A stretch of 64,000 nt of DNA, from the NCBI GenBank assembly GCA_958295665.1, contig OY282559.1:136069241-136133240 (forward strand), read 5' to 3'. The notes under the pieces are model-generated. The model saw only the letters and a program-made list of their open reading frames with translations. It had not been told where the DNA came from and did no database searches. Below, piece after piece: positions 21,085-32,385 of this stretch; the first letter of the stretch is position 1, and every line of letters starts with the position of its first letter. Both the position numbers and the translations under genes were made by a program. The DNA is from Tipula vernalis. Its lineage: Eukaryota; Arthropoda; Insecta; Diptera; Tipulidae.

Positions 21085-23600
21085 CCGAAGAGGGTGGATT
21101 TACATTATAGTGTACTGCATCGTTGCCCGGGTATTACCACGTGGAGGTATACTAGACACATTTGGTGGTTTCTACATAGTTGAAGCATTGGAATATAGAC
21201 CACGAGATACATGGCTATAGACGGTCAACCCCTACCCTATTGAGACGCACCTAACACCCATGTTGTTATCTTCCATAAAATAAATTCGATTTCCAATAAA
21301 CAGTCATGGGCATCAACTTAATCACAAAAACCCTTATCGATACGATCAAACATACATCTCGATCTCCTTTAAACGTAAATACATACATATTTTTAAATCA
21401 ATGATCCATTATGATCATAAATCAAACAAATAAATAAATTAAACCTTTGCGTATACTGAACACACACCAACAATAATTTATTCATCCATAGTTCTACATA
21501 ACTTTTAATCATATTGTAAAAAAACGACACAAAAAGGTGGATATTATGAATTTATAATAACCCAACCAAACACACAAAAGTCTCAAATATATATAATAAT
21601 ACAGTCTTGAATGTACGTACGTACGTTATTAAATATTATACGAGCCAAGTATTATAAGAAAAGATCATAAAAATGATCATAACCGCACCTCAATATTTTC
21701 ATATTCTGCATTGGACAATTGTATTAAAAAAAAAAATAAAAAATTTAAATTAAAAAAGTCTTGATCTTACAAAATAACAAACAAAAAAAAAAAAAATTAT
21801 AATTATAAGACATGAATGTGATCGATGAATGTTATTAATTTGCTATACATATAAAAGCGCGACACACACGTAAACGTAACCAAGCTCGAATTAAGGTTTG
21901 GTACAAACAAAATTGCTTTTATTTATGCCATCGATATCCTTTAAACCGCGGTTACACATTATACATGTAAATTTATTTAAAAGTCAATGACAGTAGTTTT
22001 TATGGGCGCACGCAAATTATCTGTCAAAAAATTTCTCTCATCAAAAACAATGTGTGCGGCGGCGGCGGCGGCGTCAATAAAAACACTTTCACTTGAGAAT
22101 TAAATTTGTAACATTTACAACATTGTGAACCAACCAAGACTCTTTTAATCATTTGTCTATTTATATATGTACGAGAGGTAGAATGATCTCTTGTTTAGAG
22201 TTAAGTATGATAATCTCTAAATTATGATCGATTTAAATAATGTGATGCTTGATCAAGCATGGCTACATTTATATTGTAGTTTGCTCTAGTCTGTATACAT
22301 TGTTATCCCATATATGACCATAAAGTAGTTAATATTATAACAAGAAGCATCAAATTACTTTTAACATGCTGGGCCCCACTATCTAATTAGGTTACAAATG
22401 TTTGTACCATAAAATAATATTTTTTATTTTTTTTTGGTCGTTTTATGTTTCAACCGGAGACCAATTATAAAATATTATGTTCTGCGTATGTGTTTTATGT
22501 TAAAAAGAAAAAAAAAAATTAAATCATAACCAAAACTATAACAAGGCGACCTATCTCAATGAATTTCTCATGTAGAGTTTTTTTTTTTTTTATCTTAACC
22601 AAATGTTCTGGTTGTCAATCGGGCAGGCCAGACATCATAAATACATATGTATAATGTACATATGTATATAAAAAAGAATATAAATGATTATTAGGTCAAG
22701 TGGCCAAATCGATTTTTTTTCTCTCGATGTTTTGTGGTTGTTGAATAAACAAAATTTTCGAAATTTTATGAAGGAAAATACGCCCAAAATTCATAATCTT
22801 TTAATGGATACCCCTTTTGAACCCAAAACAAATCTACATATTGTGTACATATACAGGCAATATACATTCCATTGAGATTGCGTCTACATTTGGTATATAG
22901 TCGATATGTGATTATAATCATGGGACTACATGTTTTATCGGGGTTTTATGTTTATGTGGATATGCTATATGATTTTTATGTTAATGTGATTTTCCAATTT
23001 ATGTCTTGCACTCGTTAGGATCAAGGGTTGAAGGAGGACATTAAATACACAAAATTTTATCGATGTTATTTTAAAAGATTTTCAAGTGGTCAACGTTTTT
23101 TTTTTTTTTGTTTAAGTGGATCAATGTGTTGTACAAACATAATCTTTTGTTTAGGAATTATTTTCCCAAGACATTTGATTTACGATCGTTTGGTACGCTT
23201 AACACTTTATGTTTAATACTTTCCTATTTTTTATTAGGCATATCTAATTTGTGATTACTTTTTATTTTTATTTTTTATTTTAAAAATAACTTAAAATTTT
23301 CTTTTTCTTGTAATATCATCTCATCTTTTGTAAAGCATTAAGGATACATAAATGATGCTATTTAGCGACAAAGTAAATTTTGTTAACCCTTTAACCTTTC
23401 GGCTTGAAACTTTTCGTCTTAGAGACCACCTGCGAAGTTCGGTGCAATCTGATAAGAATTTGTGGTATACCCTATTACAAAATGTCTGCAATTTAAACAA
23501 TTCAACGGCATCAAAGAACCGTATATTTTCTATACCACTAAAGGCAATATAGGCCATATTCCAGAAGTGTATCATCAAATCATTTAAGAATCATGTTCCC
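21085..23600. other. AT-rich non-coding DNA with microsatellites
   Basis: No gene recognised. Contains poly-A/T runs, a TACGTACGTACG run near 21615, a GCG/GGC triplet run at about 22055-22072 and TATG-type words. The open frames here are AT-rich and look spurious. Confidence 0.6.
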
Positions 23601-23605
23601 AAGGT

Positions 23606-23776
23606 GTAACGAACGCCTCGTTCGCGATGCGCTAGTTCACAGAATTCTCCATAGGACCTTGGTGGTGGCAGCAGCACATTTGCCGGCCAGGTGACAGCGG
23701 TTGGGTGGGTTTTGTTTGCCACCGATCATATGGAGCTTTCTGTGAACGAGCGCATCGCGAACGAGGCGTTAGTTAC
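23606..23776. mobile_element. 171-bp palindromic MITE-like element
   Basis: The left arm 23606-23652 and right arm 23730-23776 are 47-bp inverted repeats with four mismatches. They share CGCCTCGTTCGCGATGCGCT, apart from edge changes. The 77-bp centre is non-repetitive. The arms are GC-rich, unlike the AT-rich surroundings, and include CpG-rich words. No ORF is present and no clear target-site duplication is visible. It looks like a non-autonomous DNA transposon or hairpin element. Confidence 0.75.
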
Positions 23777-24615
23777 ATTGGCGCCCAAGCACATGGTTAA
23801 AATGTTTTTTTTTACTGTAACTTTTTACAGTGGCTCTTAAATTTTAAACGGTATTTTCATTAATCTTATACTTATGCGGTTTGATATTTAATTTTATTAG
23901 ATTCAGTATTTCAAATTCAATTCATCAATTAAAGTCAAAATTTCGAATGAGATTTAAGTCTGCGCTTTGTTTATCCGCTTTCGCGTCGAATTTAAATGTT
24001 CAGTACAGATTTAAATCATCTGGAAATAACATGTTATGTGAATATTACCTAATTTCCGTTTTCATGGAAAATGTCTATTGGCGAAAACCAATTCTTGATA
24101 GTTAGCTATAAATTAATCACTTTCTTAATGTAGTTTCTGAATTAAATAGAACGGGAATATTTTTTGCTAAGTTCACCTTTTTCAGTTAGATTTTATGGAT
24201 CAAATTGGCAGAATTTATAAACCCGTATTGGCTTATATCATTTAGAGACCTTAGTTCCGTTTCGACGTTGATGCGGAATCATCTTAAGATTTTAGGATCT
24301 CGGTATAAATGATTAAAAAAATTAAAAAAAAAAACTTTCACCCCAGACAACGGAACACTTTTGTATTAACCTGCTTGTTTTATAACAGTATCAGTCACGT
24401 TTTTTTTTGTGGGGTTCGTGCCAAAATAAAAAAATCACTGCTAATTGTTATGTGAATTAATTAAATTGAAGTCGAATAATATATTTATAATTTAGCTTAA
24501 ACAATATTATTATTATTATTATTTATGTATATTCTTTTTTTTATTACAAATTCTTTTCGTTTGGAGATAAGATTGCCTATATTATTTCCTTTTGACGTTG
24601 TAGAATACAGAGAAA
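23777..24615. other. AT-rich DNA upstream of gypsy-C
   Basis: No gene recognised. Includes an ATT triplet run (24507-24525). A GTGGGGTTCGTGCC stretch near 24410 could be a degraded PBS of gypsy-C, but neither LTR edge nor tRNA could be assigned. Confidence 0.4.
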
Positions 24616-26520
24616 ATGAATGCCTTGTATTTAGATTGTGACGAACTGCTAGTTGAGTGTCAAATTCATGGTATCACTGGTAGTATTGCCGTAAAAATAA
24701 AAAAATTACAAGAAATGTTTACTCTTGAATTAGGAGACGCTTCGTTAGTTCCAACGCGAGCTCATAGATTAGCACTCCAAAACCCTAAGCGGGAGATTGA
24801 CCTTTGTTCTCGTAAATTGAAAGTTATTAAATCCGAATTGATTCAGGAGCAGGAAGCCCAGCTGAATCCGGATAAACTGAGTGAAATCAAAACGATAGTC
24901 CTTCATATTACTGGTCGCTTAAGCAGACTACTCTCGTCTAAAACAGCTTCATTTAACGCTAATAAATTGTTGATCACCTGCGATAAATTGCTAAACCGTC
25001 TCGATGAGCTACATTCCAAAAATATATCGGCTGATGACTTGGAGACTTCGTTTAGATATGTATTTGTTGACCTTGTGGATCAAGATTCCGAAACTTCCGA
25101 AGAGTCAGAACCCATCGAAGTATGTAATCCAACCGAAGCGGCTCAAAAACGTTCAGTTATTTTTGGTAATAATACGGATGATATTGCTGCAAAACATAAA
25201 GCTGGTCCTTCTAATCCAGATCGTGAATCTACCAATGTTCCAAAAAGTTTAATTCTTCAAGAAACTAATACTAATATTAAAATCGATACAGCTGATTCAT
25301 GTCACCGACAGATGAAAGATCCTTGTATGTCCATCGAAGAGCGTGTCAATCAAGTATTAGATAAATTTTTAGAAAAATTTAACTTGTCAACTGATTTTCT
25401 TCAAAATAAAGCTAAGGACCAGAACTTGCACCCAAATACTAAATTAAGTCACAGTAGTAAACCTTTCACCACAACTCGTGAATCAACACAACTTTCTGAA
25501 CACAACGACAACTTAAAAATTTACAATTGGAAGATTACCTTTTCTGGAGATTCTAGACGTGAAATACCAATAGAGCGATTTCTTTACAGAGTAGAGTGCA
25601 TGGCTCAATCAAACGGAATAACTCGTACCCGTTTGACTGATAATTTTGGAGTTTTACTGAGGGATAAAGCATTTCATTGGTACTGGGACTATCGGGACCA
25701 TGTGGGAGAATTTAGTTGGCTGGATCTACGCGAGGCAATGGTACAACGTTTCCGGATTAGGCGCACAGACAGTGATGTAAAGCAAAGTCTTGAGAAGCGG
25801 AAACAAGATCCAAAAAGAGAGAATTTCTTAGATTTTTACCACAATATCATGAATATGACTCTTGCTTTAGTGACACCATTATCAGAATTAGAACTAAAGA
25901 TCTGCTAATTCGTAATATGCGGAGAGGATTGCAAGCTTTCTTGGCCGGTCAGCTTTTTACGGATGTACCTACCTTCGTTAATAAATACATCGCGGTCGAA
26001 GATACTTGGCGGAGAATTAGTTGGAATCCTGAAATAAATCATCAGCAACAGCATAGAAATAATGTTAACGAACCTGGAATGGTTGGGAATTGTGAACGAG
26101 GAGAAGCTCTTTACTCTGATACTTCTGAGTTGTGTGGACATTCTAACAACGTATGTAGTATTTCTTTTGCGAAAAACAAAACACAACCGTCCCCTAACTA
26201 CTCCGTCTCCAGATTGCATCAAACTTCTCACTCTAATGTATGTTGGAACTGTTAAGCTCCGGGACATTTCTACCAAGATTATACTTCTATTACGCGTAAT
26301 ATATTTTGTTTTGGATGTGGAGCTCGTAATGTTTTCAAACCTCAATGCCCAAACTGTAAACAGTTTAAGGAAAACTCGAAGAGGGATGTCGGAATCACTT
26401 TGGCTCTGAGACCCCAAACTCAACCAGCTTCAGCACCCAGACCAATTGTTCAAAAAGTGTCGATGAATACCGAGCAAAAGCTCACACATTCGACGACACT
26501 ACAAACCGAATAAACAAGTA
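24616..26520 (+). pseudogene. Gypsy-C gag with two zinc knuckles
   Basis: The frame 24616-25908 (430 aa) is a long gag. It has a helical N-terminal half, an acidic middle (QDSETSEESEPIEV), and a capsid block starting NWKITFSGDSRREIPIERFL with FHWYWDYRDHVGEFSWLDL. A frame break near 25906 moves the reading to 25917, which continues RRGLQAFLAGQLF. A nucleocapsid follows (about 26240-26360), with a CWNC knuckle interrupted by TAA at 26254-26256 and a second, CFGCGARNVFKPQCPNC. A two-knuckle long gag is found in some gypsy lineages. The ATG at 24616 starts the longest frame. Confidence 0.83.
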
Positions 26521-26659
26521 CCCAACGCCTACTTTTGTGTCTCATGGCACACAAACATCTCCTTGAAATTCGAGATTAACTAGAAATTTCCAATATTTTA
26601 AATTTCGGAAATCTCTTAAAAAAATTGTTTCAGAATCGATAATTCCATCTTCAAAAGAT

Positions 26660-26975
26660 TCAAGATAATTGTAAATGGCATACCTTTTAGAGGATTGCTC
26701 GACAGTGAAGCAAATATTTCCGTTTTAGGCTCTGGCTCTGAAGAACTGCTCACTAATTCTAATTTCCAAATTCATTCTTTTCACACTTCCTTAGCTACTG
26801 CTAGTGGTGAATTACAACCAGTTCTAGGTTATACAAATGCTACTGTCTCTCTTATCTTGGCAAAACGAAACGTATACGGTTATATATTGCACCCGGACTC
26901 TCTCAAGTTCTTTACATTGGTAGTGACTTTTGGGAAGCTTTCGGTCTCGTACCTATGATCATAAAGTCCAGGAAA
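26660..26975 (+). pseudogene. Gypsy-C protease
   Basis: GIPFRGLLDSEANISVLGSG is an aspartic protease active-site block. Asp and Ser are kept, but the Gly of the triad is Glu. A later segment, around LKFFTLVVTFGKL in the listed frame, overlaps in another frame a GSDFWEAFGLVP-like second conserved block near 26920-26955. A frameshift therefore occurs near 26910. Protease would process gag-pol, and the Gly-to-Glu change should inactivate it. Confidence 0.75.
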
Positions 26976-27159
26976 GTAGTAAACTAATTATCTAGCACTA
27001 GCAATGATCCCTAGAAGCATGAATTAACTCTAACCCAACAAATCCAATTGAATAACATTATAAATCAGTTTCTATCTTCAGAAAAACTAGGACAGGATAA
27101 AACATCAGTGTTATCCCATAAAATTAATGTTGGCGCTGCTTCACCTGTAAAACAAATGC

Positions 27160-27835
27160 ATTACCCTGTTTCACCCGCAATTCAAAAAGGCATTTATCAT
27201 TAATTAGACAGGATGTTTGAACTGGGCGTTATCGAGGAGAGCCAGAGTTCCTGGTCAACCCCAGTTACGTTGGTAAAAAAAGCGAATGGGAAAAATCGAC
27301 TATGTTTTGATGCTCACAAGGTTAACCTGGTTACTGTGCCGGATGCTTATCCCTTACCTATGATCGATGGTATGCTTAGCTGACTAGACCAAACACGGTT
27401 TATTAGTACAATAGACTTAAAAGACGCGTTTGGGCAGATACCACTTGATCCATGGTCCAGGGATAAGACCGCCTTCACAGTACCGGGTCGCCCACTACAT
27501 CAGTTTACTGTTATGCCGTTTGGGTTGTGCAACGCACCCCAAACGATGTGCAGATTAATGGATAAAGTAATACCATACCATTTGCATGACCGAATATTTG
27601 TGTATTTAGATGGCCTTCTAGTGGTTTCGGCCACATTTGAGGAACATCTTTCTCTTTTGTCTGAGGTGGCTAGATTGCTGTCCGCAGCTAATCTGACCAT
27701 CAATGTGGAAAAGAGCAAATATAATTGGTCATGGTTCACTGAGAGTTGACCCTTCAAAAGTACAAACCATGACCGATTTCCCCATCCCTCGCACCTTGAA
27801 GCAAGTTCGCAGTTTCCTGGGGTTGACTGGATAAT
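27160..27835 (+). pseudogene. Gypsy-C reverse transcriptase with altered catalytic box
   Basis: RT fingers and palm are recognisable in one frame with stops (near 27200 and 27380): SSWSTPVTLVKKANGKNRLC, then STIDLKDAFGQIPL (first catalytic Asp) and FTVMPFGLCNAPQTMCRLMD. The catalytic box at 27598-27615 reads VYLDGLLV, so one of the two essential Asp residues is Gly. A frame change at about 27730 leads into the connection. The enzyme is dead by both substitution and stops. Confidence 0.88.
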
Positions 27836-28458
27836 ACAGGCGGTTTATCTACAATTTTCCCACCATAGCAGCTCCAATCAGTGATCTCCTCAAAACAAAG
27901 TGCAAGTTCAAGTGGAACGATCGAGCACAAGCTGCCTTTGACTCTTTGAAGCAAGCACTAATCACCCCACCATTCCTTGCTAACGCAGATTTCACTAAAC
28001 CATTTTATATTCAGTGCGATGCCAGTAGTACGGGAATAGGGAGTATTTTGTTTCAAAAACATAACGACAATGACCACCCCTTTTCGTTCATGTCGTGTAA
28101 ACTAAACAAAGCGCAGCGAAATTACAGCGTCACTGAGTTAGAATGTCTGGCAACAGTGATTAGTGTAAAAAAATTCCGACCATACATCGAGAGCTATCCC
28201 TTCACAATAATTACCGATCATTCCAGTTTGAAATAGTTGATGGATCAAAAAGATCTTTCTGGTCATTTGGCCACATGGTCTTTAAAGTTACAGGCGTATC
28301 AGTTTAAAATCGAATACATCAAGGGATCTCAAAATGTCGTTCCAGATTGTCTCTCTCGTCTATATCTCGACGTTCTGAATTTATCAGAAGGCCCTCTTCA
28401 AATTGATATGGAATCACCAGCATTTTTGGAATCGGACTACGTAGCCAAAATTCGATGA
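27836..28458 (+). pseudogene. Gypsy-C RNase H
   Basis: Frames at 27946-28236 and 28237-28458 are the same reading frame separated by a TAG at 28234-28236. They carry YIQCDASSTGIGSILFQKH, TELECLATV, IITDHSSL and VVPDCLSRL. All four acidic positions typical of the RNase H fold in gypsy elements can be seen, so only the stop breaks this domain. Confidence 0.88.
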
Positions 28459-29500
28459 TGGAAAAATTTTTATTCACTTACCCAACGATGAAAATATTGA
28501 ATTGGAAACTCGTTATTCCTGCCAGCCTTACTAATTCTTTAATTGAAATGGCACATAATCCTCCGTCGGCGTCTCATCAAGGCACTGGTAAAACATTAGA
28601 AGTTTTGAAAAGATATTTTTATTGGACAGGAATGAATCCTCAAGTGCATAACTTCGATAAAATGTGCAATGTATGTAAATCCAGCAAAGCCGTCAACTTT
28701 GCTATACCACCCATGGGCAAACTCGTTAAAATATTACGACCTTTCCAACGAATTTTCATCGATTTTCTGGGTCCCTATATCCACGCACCAAACAAGGTCA
28801 TGTTTATATACTAATTATTCTTGACCAATACAGCAGATTTCCAATTTTAGTGCCTTTACAGTCGGCGTCAGTGAGCAAGCTGACTGAATTCTTAGAAAAT
28901 AAAATATTTCACCTGTATTGAGTACCTGAGTCGCTCTTTTCGGACAACGGTCCGCAATTTCAATCTACTCTACTAGCGAAACTTTTAAGCAAATATGGAG
29001 TCAATCACAAATTCACAACAAAATATGCCCCTCAGGCCAACGCGTCTGAGCGTGTGAATAGATCTATATTGGCTGCAATTAGGTAGTATATAAAATATGA
29101 ACATACAAATTGGGATTGTCATCTCGACGAAATTGCTGGAGCCTTGCGTAACATAAATCATTCATCAACAGGATTCTCACCACACTTTTTAGTTTTTGGC
29201 CAGCATAACATCATGCATGGCACGAGCTATGCTCTGCTTAATAAACTCAATCTTCTTAGCGATCGAAACATTATACTATCTAATCCTGCTGATCGTCTAT
29301 CATTCGTACAAGACAGAGTATTACGGAATCTTAGGATATCTCATCAGAGCCACGCGTCAATTTATAATCTACGAAGCCGACCCCGCGAATTTTTCCCAGG
29401 TCAATCTGTCTATGTCAGAAATTTTGTTCAGAGTAACGCGGCAACGAATACATCCAATAAACTTGCTCCTAAGTTATATTCCAATAAACTTGCTCCTAAA
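28455..29500 (+). pseudogene. Gypsy-C integrase
   Basis: The zinc finger (AHNPPSASHQGTG with MCNVC) and first catalytic Asp (RIFIDFLGPY) lie in frame 28455-28814. The core continues in the next frame with SLFSDNGPQFQ (second Asp) and QANASERVNRSI (Glu), broken by stops near 28918 and 29083. The C-terminal region is frame 29144-29590, up to SNKLAPK at about 29470. A 20-bp direct repeat then precedes a switch to Helitron sequence at about 29500. The C-terminal end and 3' LTR are therefore missing. Confidence 0.87.
29453..29499 (+). repeat. Direct duplication at gypsy-C/Helitron-2 junction
   Basis: TCCAATAAACTTGCTCCTAA occurs exactly at 29453-29472 and again at 29480-29499, with a 7-base spacer. 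The second copy ends where Helitron sequence starts. Confidence 0.9.
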
Positions 29501-29819
29501 TATCGTCATTCTTTTTGGAGGCGATTTTCGGCAGGCAATGCCAATTGTAATCGGTGGAGATCGAGTACAAATCGTGGAAAGCACTCTTAAGAGGTCTCCA
29601 ATGTGGCGTCATATTACTCAGATCAAATTGACTGAGAACATGAGAGCTGTAAATGACTCTCAATATGCTGAGTCGCCAATGTCCCTCGGTAATGGCACAC
29701 TCACCAATGATCGAAGTCTTGGTGAGGATATTATTGAAATGCCTCAAAAGTGGATGCAATATTCCCTGATTAAAGAATTAGAAATTTCAGCTATAACTGA
29801 TGAATTTTGTCATCGATAA
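29500..29819 (+). pseudogene. Helitron-2 helicase fragment
   Basis: The frame changes from gypsy integrase to a Pif1-type helicase of a Helitron. It reads IVILFGGDFRQAMPIVIGGD, then STLKRSPMWRHITQIKLTEN, then SLGNGTLTNDRSLGEDIIEM. GDFRQ and LTENMR are helicase motifs III and IV-like. Walker A lies outside the fragment. It differs from Helitron-1 at the same motif (AGDFRQTLPVIPR), so it is a different family. The open frame ends at 29819. Confidence 0.87.
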
Positions 29820-29843
29820 TAAGTTGTGACGCTATTGTTTGAT

Positions 29844-30231
29844 GTGTGTCACCATTAAAATTTCATAAACAATTGGCAAGTTTAGGTGATTATGTGAAGC
29901 CTGAGTTTAATTTCTGGTTCCCAAATATAAATTTACCCATAGAGTATTTTTATAAAATTTTCAAAGTTGACAATGTTGGGAGGGCATTTTCGGTCGTTTG
30001 GCTACTAAAAACTTATTAAATCACATTATTAAATTCTCTTTTATATATTTTACTATTGAAGCACTTCATATTGACCGAACTCCTCTATACAAATTTGTAA
30101 TAAATATTAAACAATTAACTGCCCAATTTATAATAAATAAACATTCGTCGCCGGCAATCGTTAGACAAATTCCTCCAAATATTATTCCGCGATATTGCGG
30201 CATATCTCCAGGAAACAGATTAAAGCTATAA
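29844..30231 (+). other. Unassigned open segments
   Basis: Directly after Helitron-2 an open run (about 29844-30018) reads FHKQLASLGDYVKPEFNFWF, then NINLPIEYFYKIFKVDNVGR. A second frame (29998-30231, 77 aa) follows. The first has protein-like composition, but I do not recognise either. It might be the remaining Helitron C-terminus, another TE or chance. Confidence 0.25.
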
Positions 30232-31340
30232 AACGCTAATTTGTTTTTAAAGTGTCTTACTTACCATTTAAAATTACATTTCAATACACAGGAAAACTTC
30301 AATAATAAAATGCAGGCCCGACTCAAACATATATTGTATGACCAAAAGAAAAACGAAAACGCGCGCGGCATTGAGCAAACAAGACAAGACAAATATAGGT
30401 TTACTTGCGAGTACAATAATTGAATTTATTTACATACTACACATGTCTGACAAACATCTCTGGCTATTTTGTAACCCACAAAAAAAAAACTGTAAGATAA
30501 AAACAATAAGAAAAAAAAATGTTTAACAAAATAAGATAAGAGAGCTGGGAAAAAGTAACATGTGTGTGTGTTTCAGTGTGTGTGGTTGTATATCCGCGGA
30601 ATTATAAAAATAAATTAATTTCTTGTTTCTTTATGGTCGTCTTGGTTCAGAAAATTTTTATACGCAAATGAACAGAAATTGCTGCTTAAATCTTTTAATT
30701 TTTTTTTTTGGGGACACAAATCTGGCGACAAAATTAATTTTTGTTTTTTTTTTGTCCTCCCTCGAACATATATACATAAGTATGTATGTATGTATAATAA
30801 GTACATTATGTTTTTGTGTATGCATATTAGTCATGCGGTGATTTTAATTGACCGTTTTGTCTACAAAATGTTTTATACTCGCTCTGTGGTAAAAATAATT
30901 TTATTTTTTGGTATTCTTTTGGTTCTTAATTATAATTTAAATTAGCGCAACATGAATATAATTTTTGGTTAAATTACATTAGCTGTAAAGAATATGATTT
31001 GACTTCGTTGAAATTCTAACCTACAAGTTTAAGGATTTTTTGTTAAAATTTTTCAGAAAATTTTCAAAATTCATCAGAGTTTTCGGTAAATTTAGTAATT
31101 CAAAGACTTAAAAAATTTTACAATTCTGTAGGTAATATTTTATAATTATGATTTCTTTTTGGGGTTACAACACCTATAAATTATAGGGAATGCAATATTT
31201 AGAATAAATCAATTTAACAGTTTTTTGGTAAATATTTTGGCCAATACATATTTTGGCCAATACCATATGCAGACATTCGTCTCATCAGTCTAATTGAAAA
31301 TAATTAAAAATAAGAAAATAAATAAACTTAATTAAAAGAA
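30232..31340. other. AT-rich non-coding DNA, TATG microsatellite
   Basis: No gene recognised. TATG repeats lie at about 30778-30796 and a GT-rich run at 30562-30577. Confidence 0.55.
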
Positions 31341-31794
31341 TATAAAGGGCTGAAACCTCATAAGGTGATTAGGTCTTCGTTTTTGATTAATGAAATGAAA
31401 CTCATAAGCCTACTCATAAGCCTCTTACAGCTTAAATTCCAACTCAATTTACAACTCAACCTCTATCTCAATCGCAACAAAATCCTAAACGCAATCATCA
31501 AATAAACCCTTAATCAACTGCCAAATCAACCCTTAACCTAACTATAAACTAAGTCCTAATTCTACGTCAATTCAACTTAGCTCGACCCAAATCTTATCCC
31601 TCCGCGCAACTCAACACTTAATATCCAACCCAATTCCAAAATTTACTTGATTTGAAAGCTACATGACTGTATGAACTCAACTAAATTTAACCTCCCACCG
31701 AACCCTAAACTAGACCTGAAATTAATTCCTAATCGAACTTCTCTTTCAAATCCAAATCAATTTCAACTCAAACCCTGCTCACCGTCATAGCGGT

Positions 31795-32385
31795 ATACGT
31801 ATCATCATACCATCATAACCTTAAACAATTATACCATCATACCATTATTCCCTTATACCATCATAACATCATGATACTATACCATAAAACCATCATAAAA
31901 CCGAATCATTGTACCATAGTGACCTTAAACCATCACAACATGATGTATATCTTACCATCAATATACCACACCTTCACACCATCATACCACCATATCATCT
32001 TAAAATCGTACCATCCTACCATCATTCAATCATATAATCATATCAACATAGCATCATCCCATCCAACCGTCACACCATTATACCGTCATACCATCATACC
32101 CTCATACCATCACACCATCATTGTAGAATAAACACCATCATACCATCGTACGTTGTGTAATATTCCATATACAATCATACCATCACACTATCATACAATA
32201 ATATCAATCCATCATACCACTATATCATCATAATATCACACAATCATACTATCATATATACCATCTTACGAAGATATCATCATACCATCGTACCGTCATA
32301 ATATAATACCATTATACCAGCGTAAATACCATTATACCATCATAGCATCATACCAACATACTATTACACCATCAGACAGGTTTTA
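31795..32385 (+). repeat. ACCATCATAC satellite
   Basis: About 590 bp of short diverged repeats based on ATACCATCAT, lying in the left arm of FB1 with no counterpart in the right arm. The 86-codon open frame across it is a by-product of the repeat. Confidence 0.9.

Noticed and set aside
22055..22072. GCG/GGC triplet run as a coding Ala tract
   Set aside because: No open frame with gene-like composition surrounds it.
31871..32131. 86-codon His/Ser/Ile-rich frame
   Set aside because: It lies wholly in the ACCATCAT satellite.
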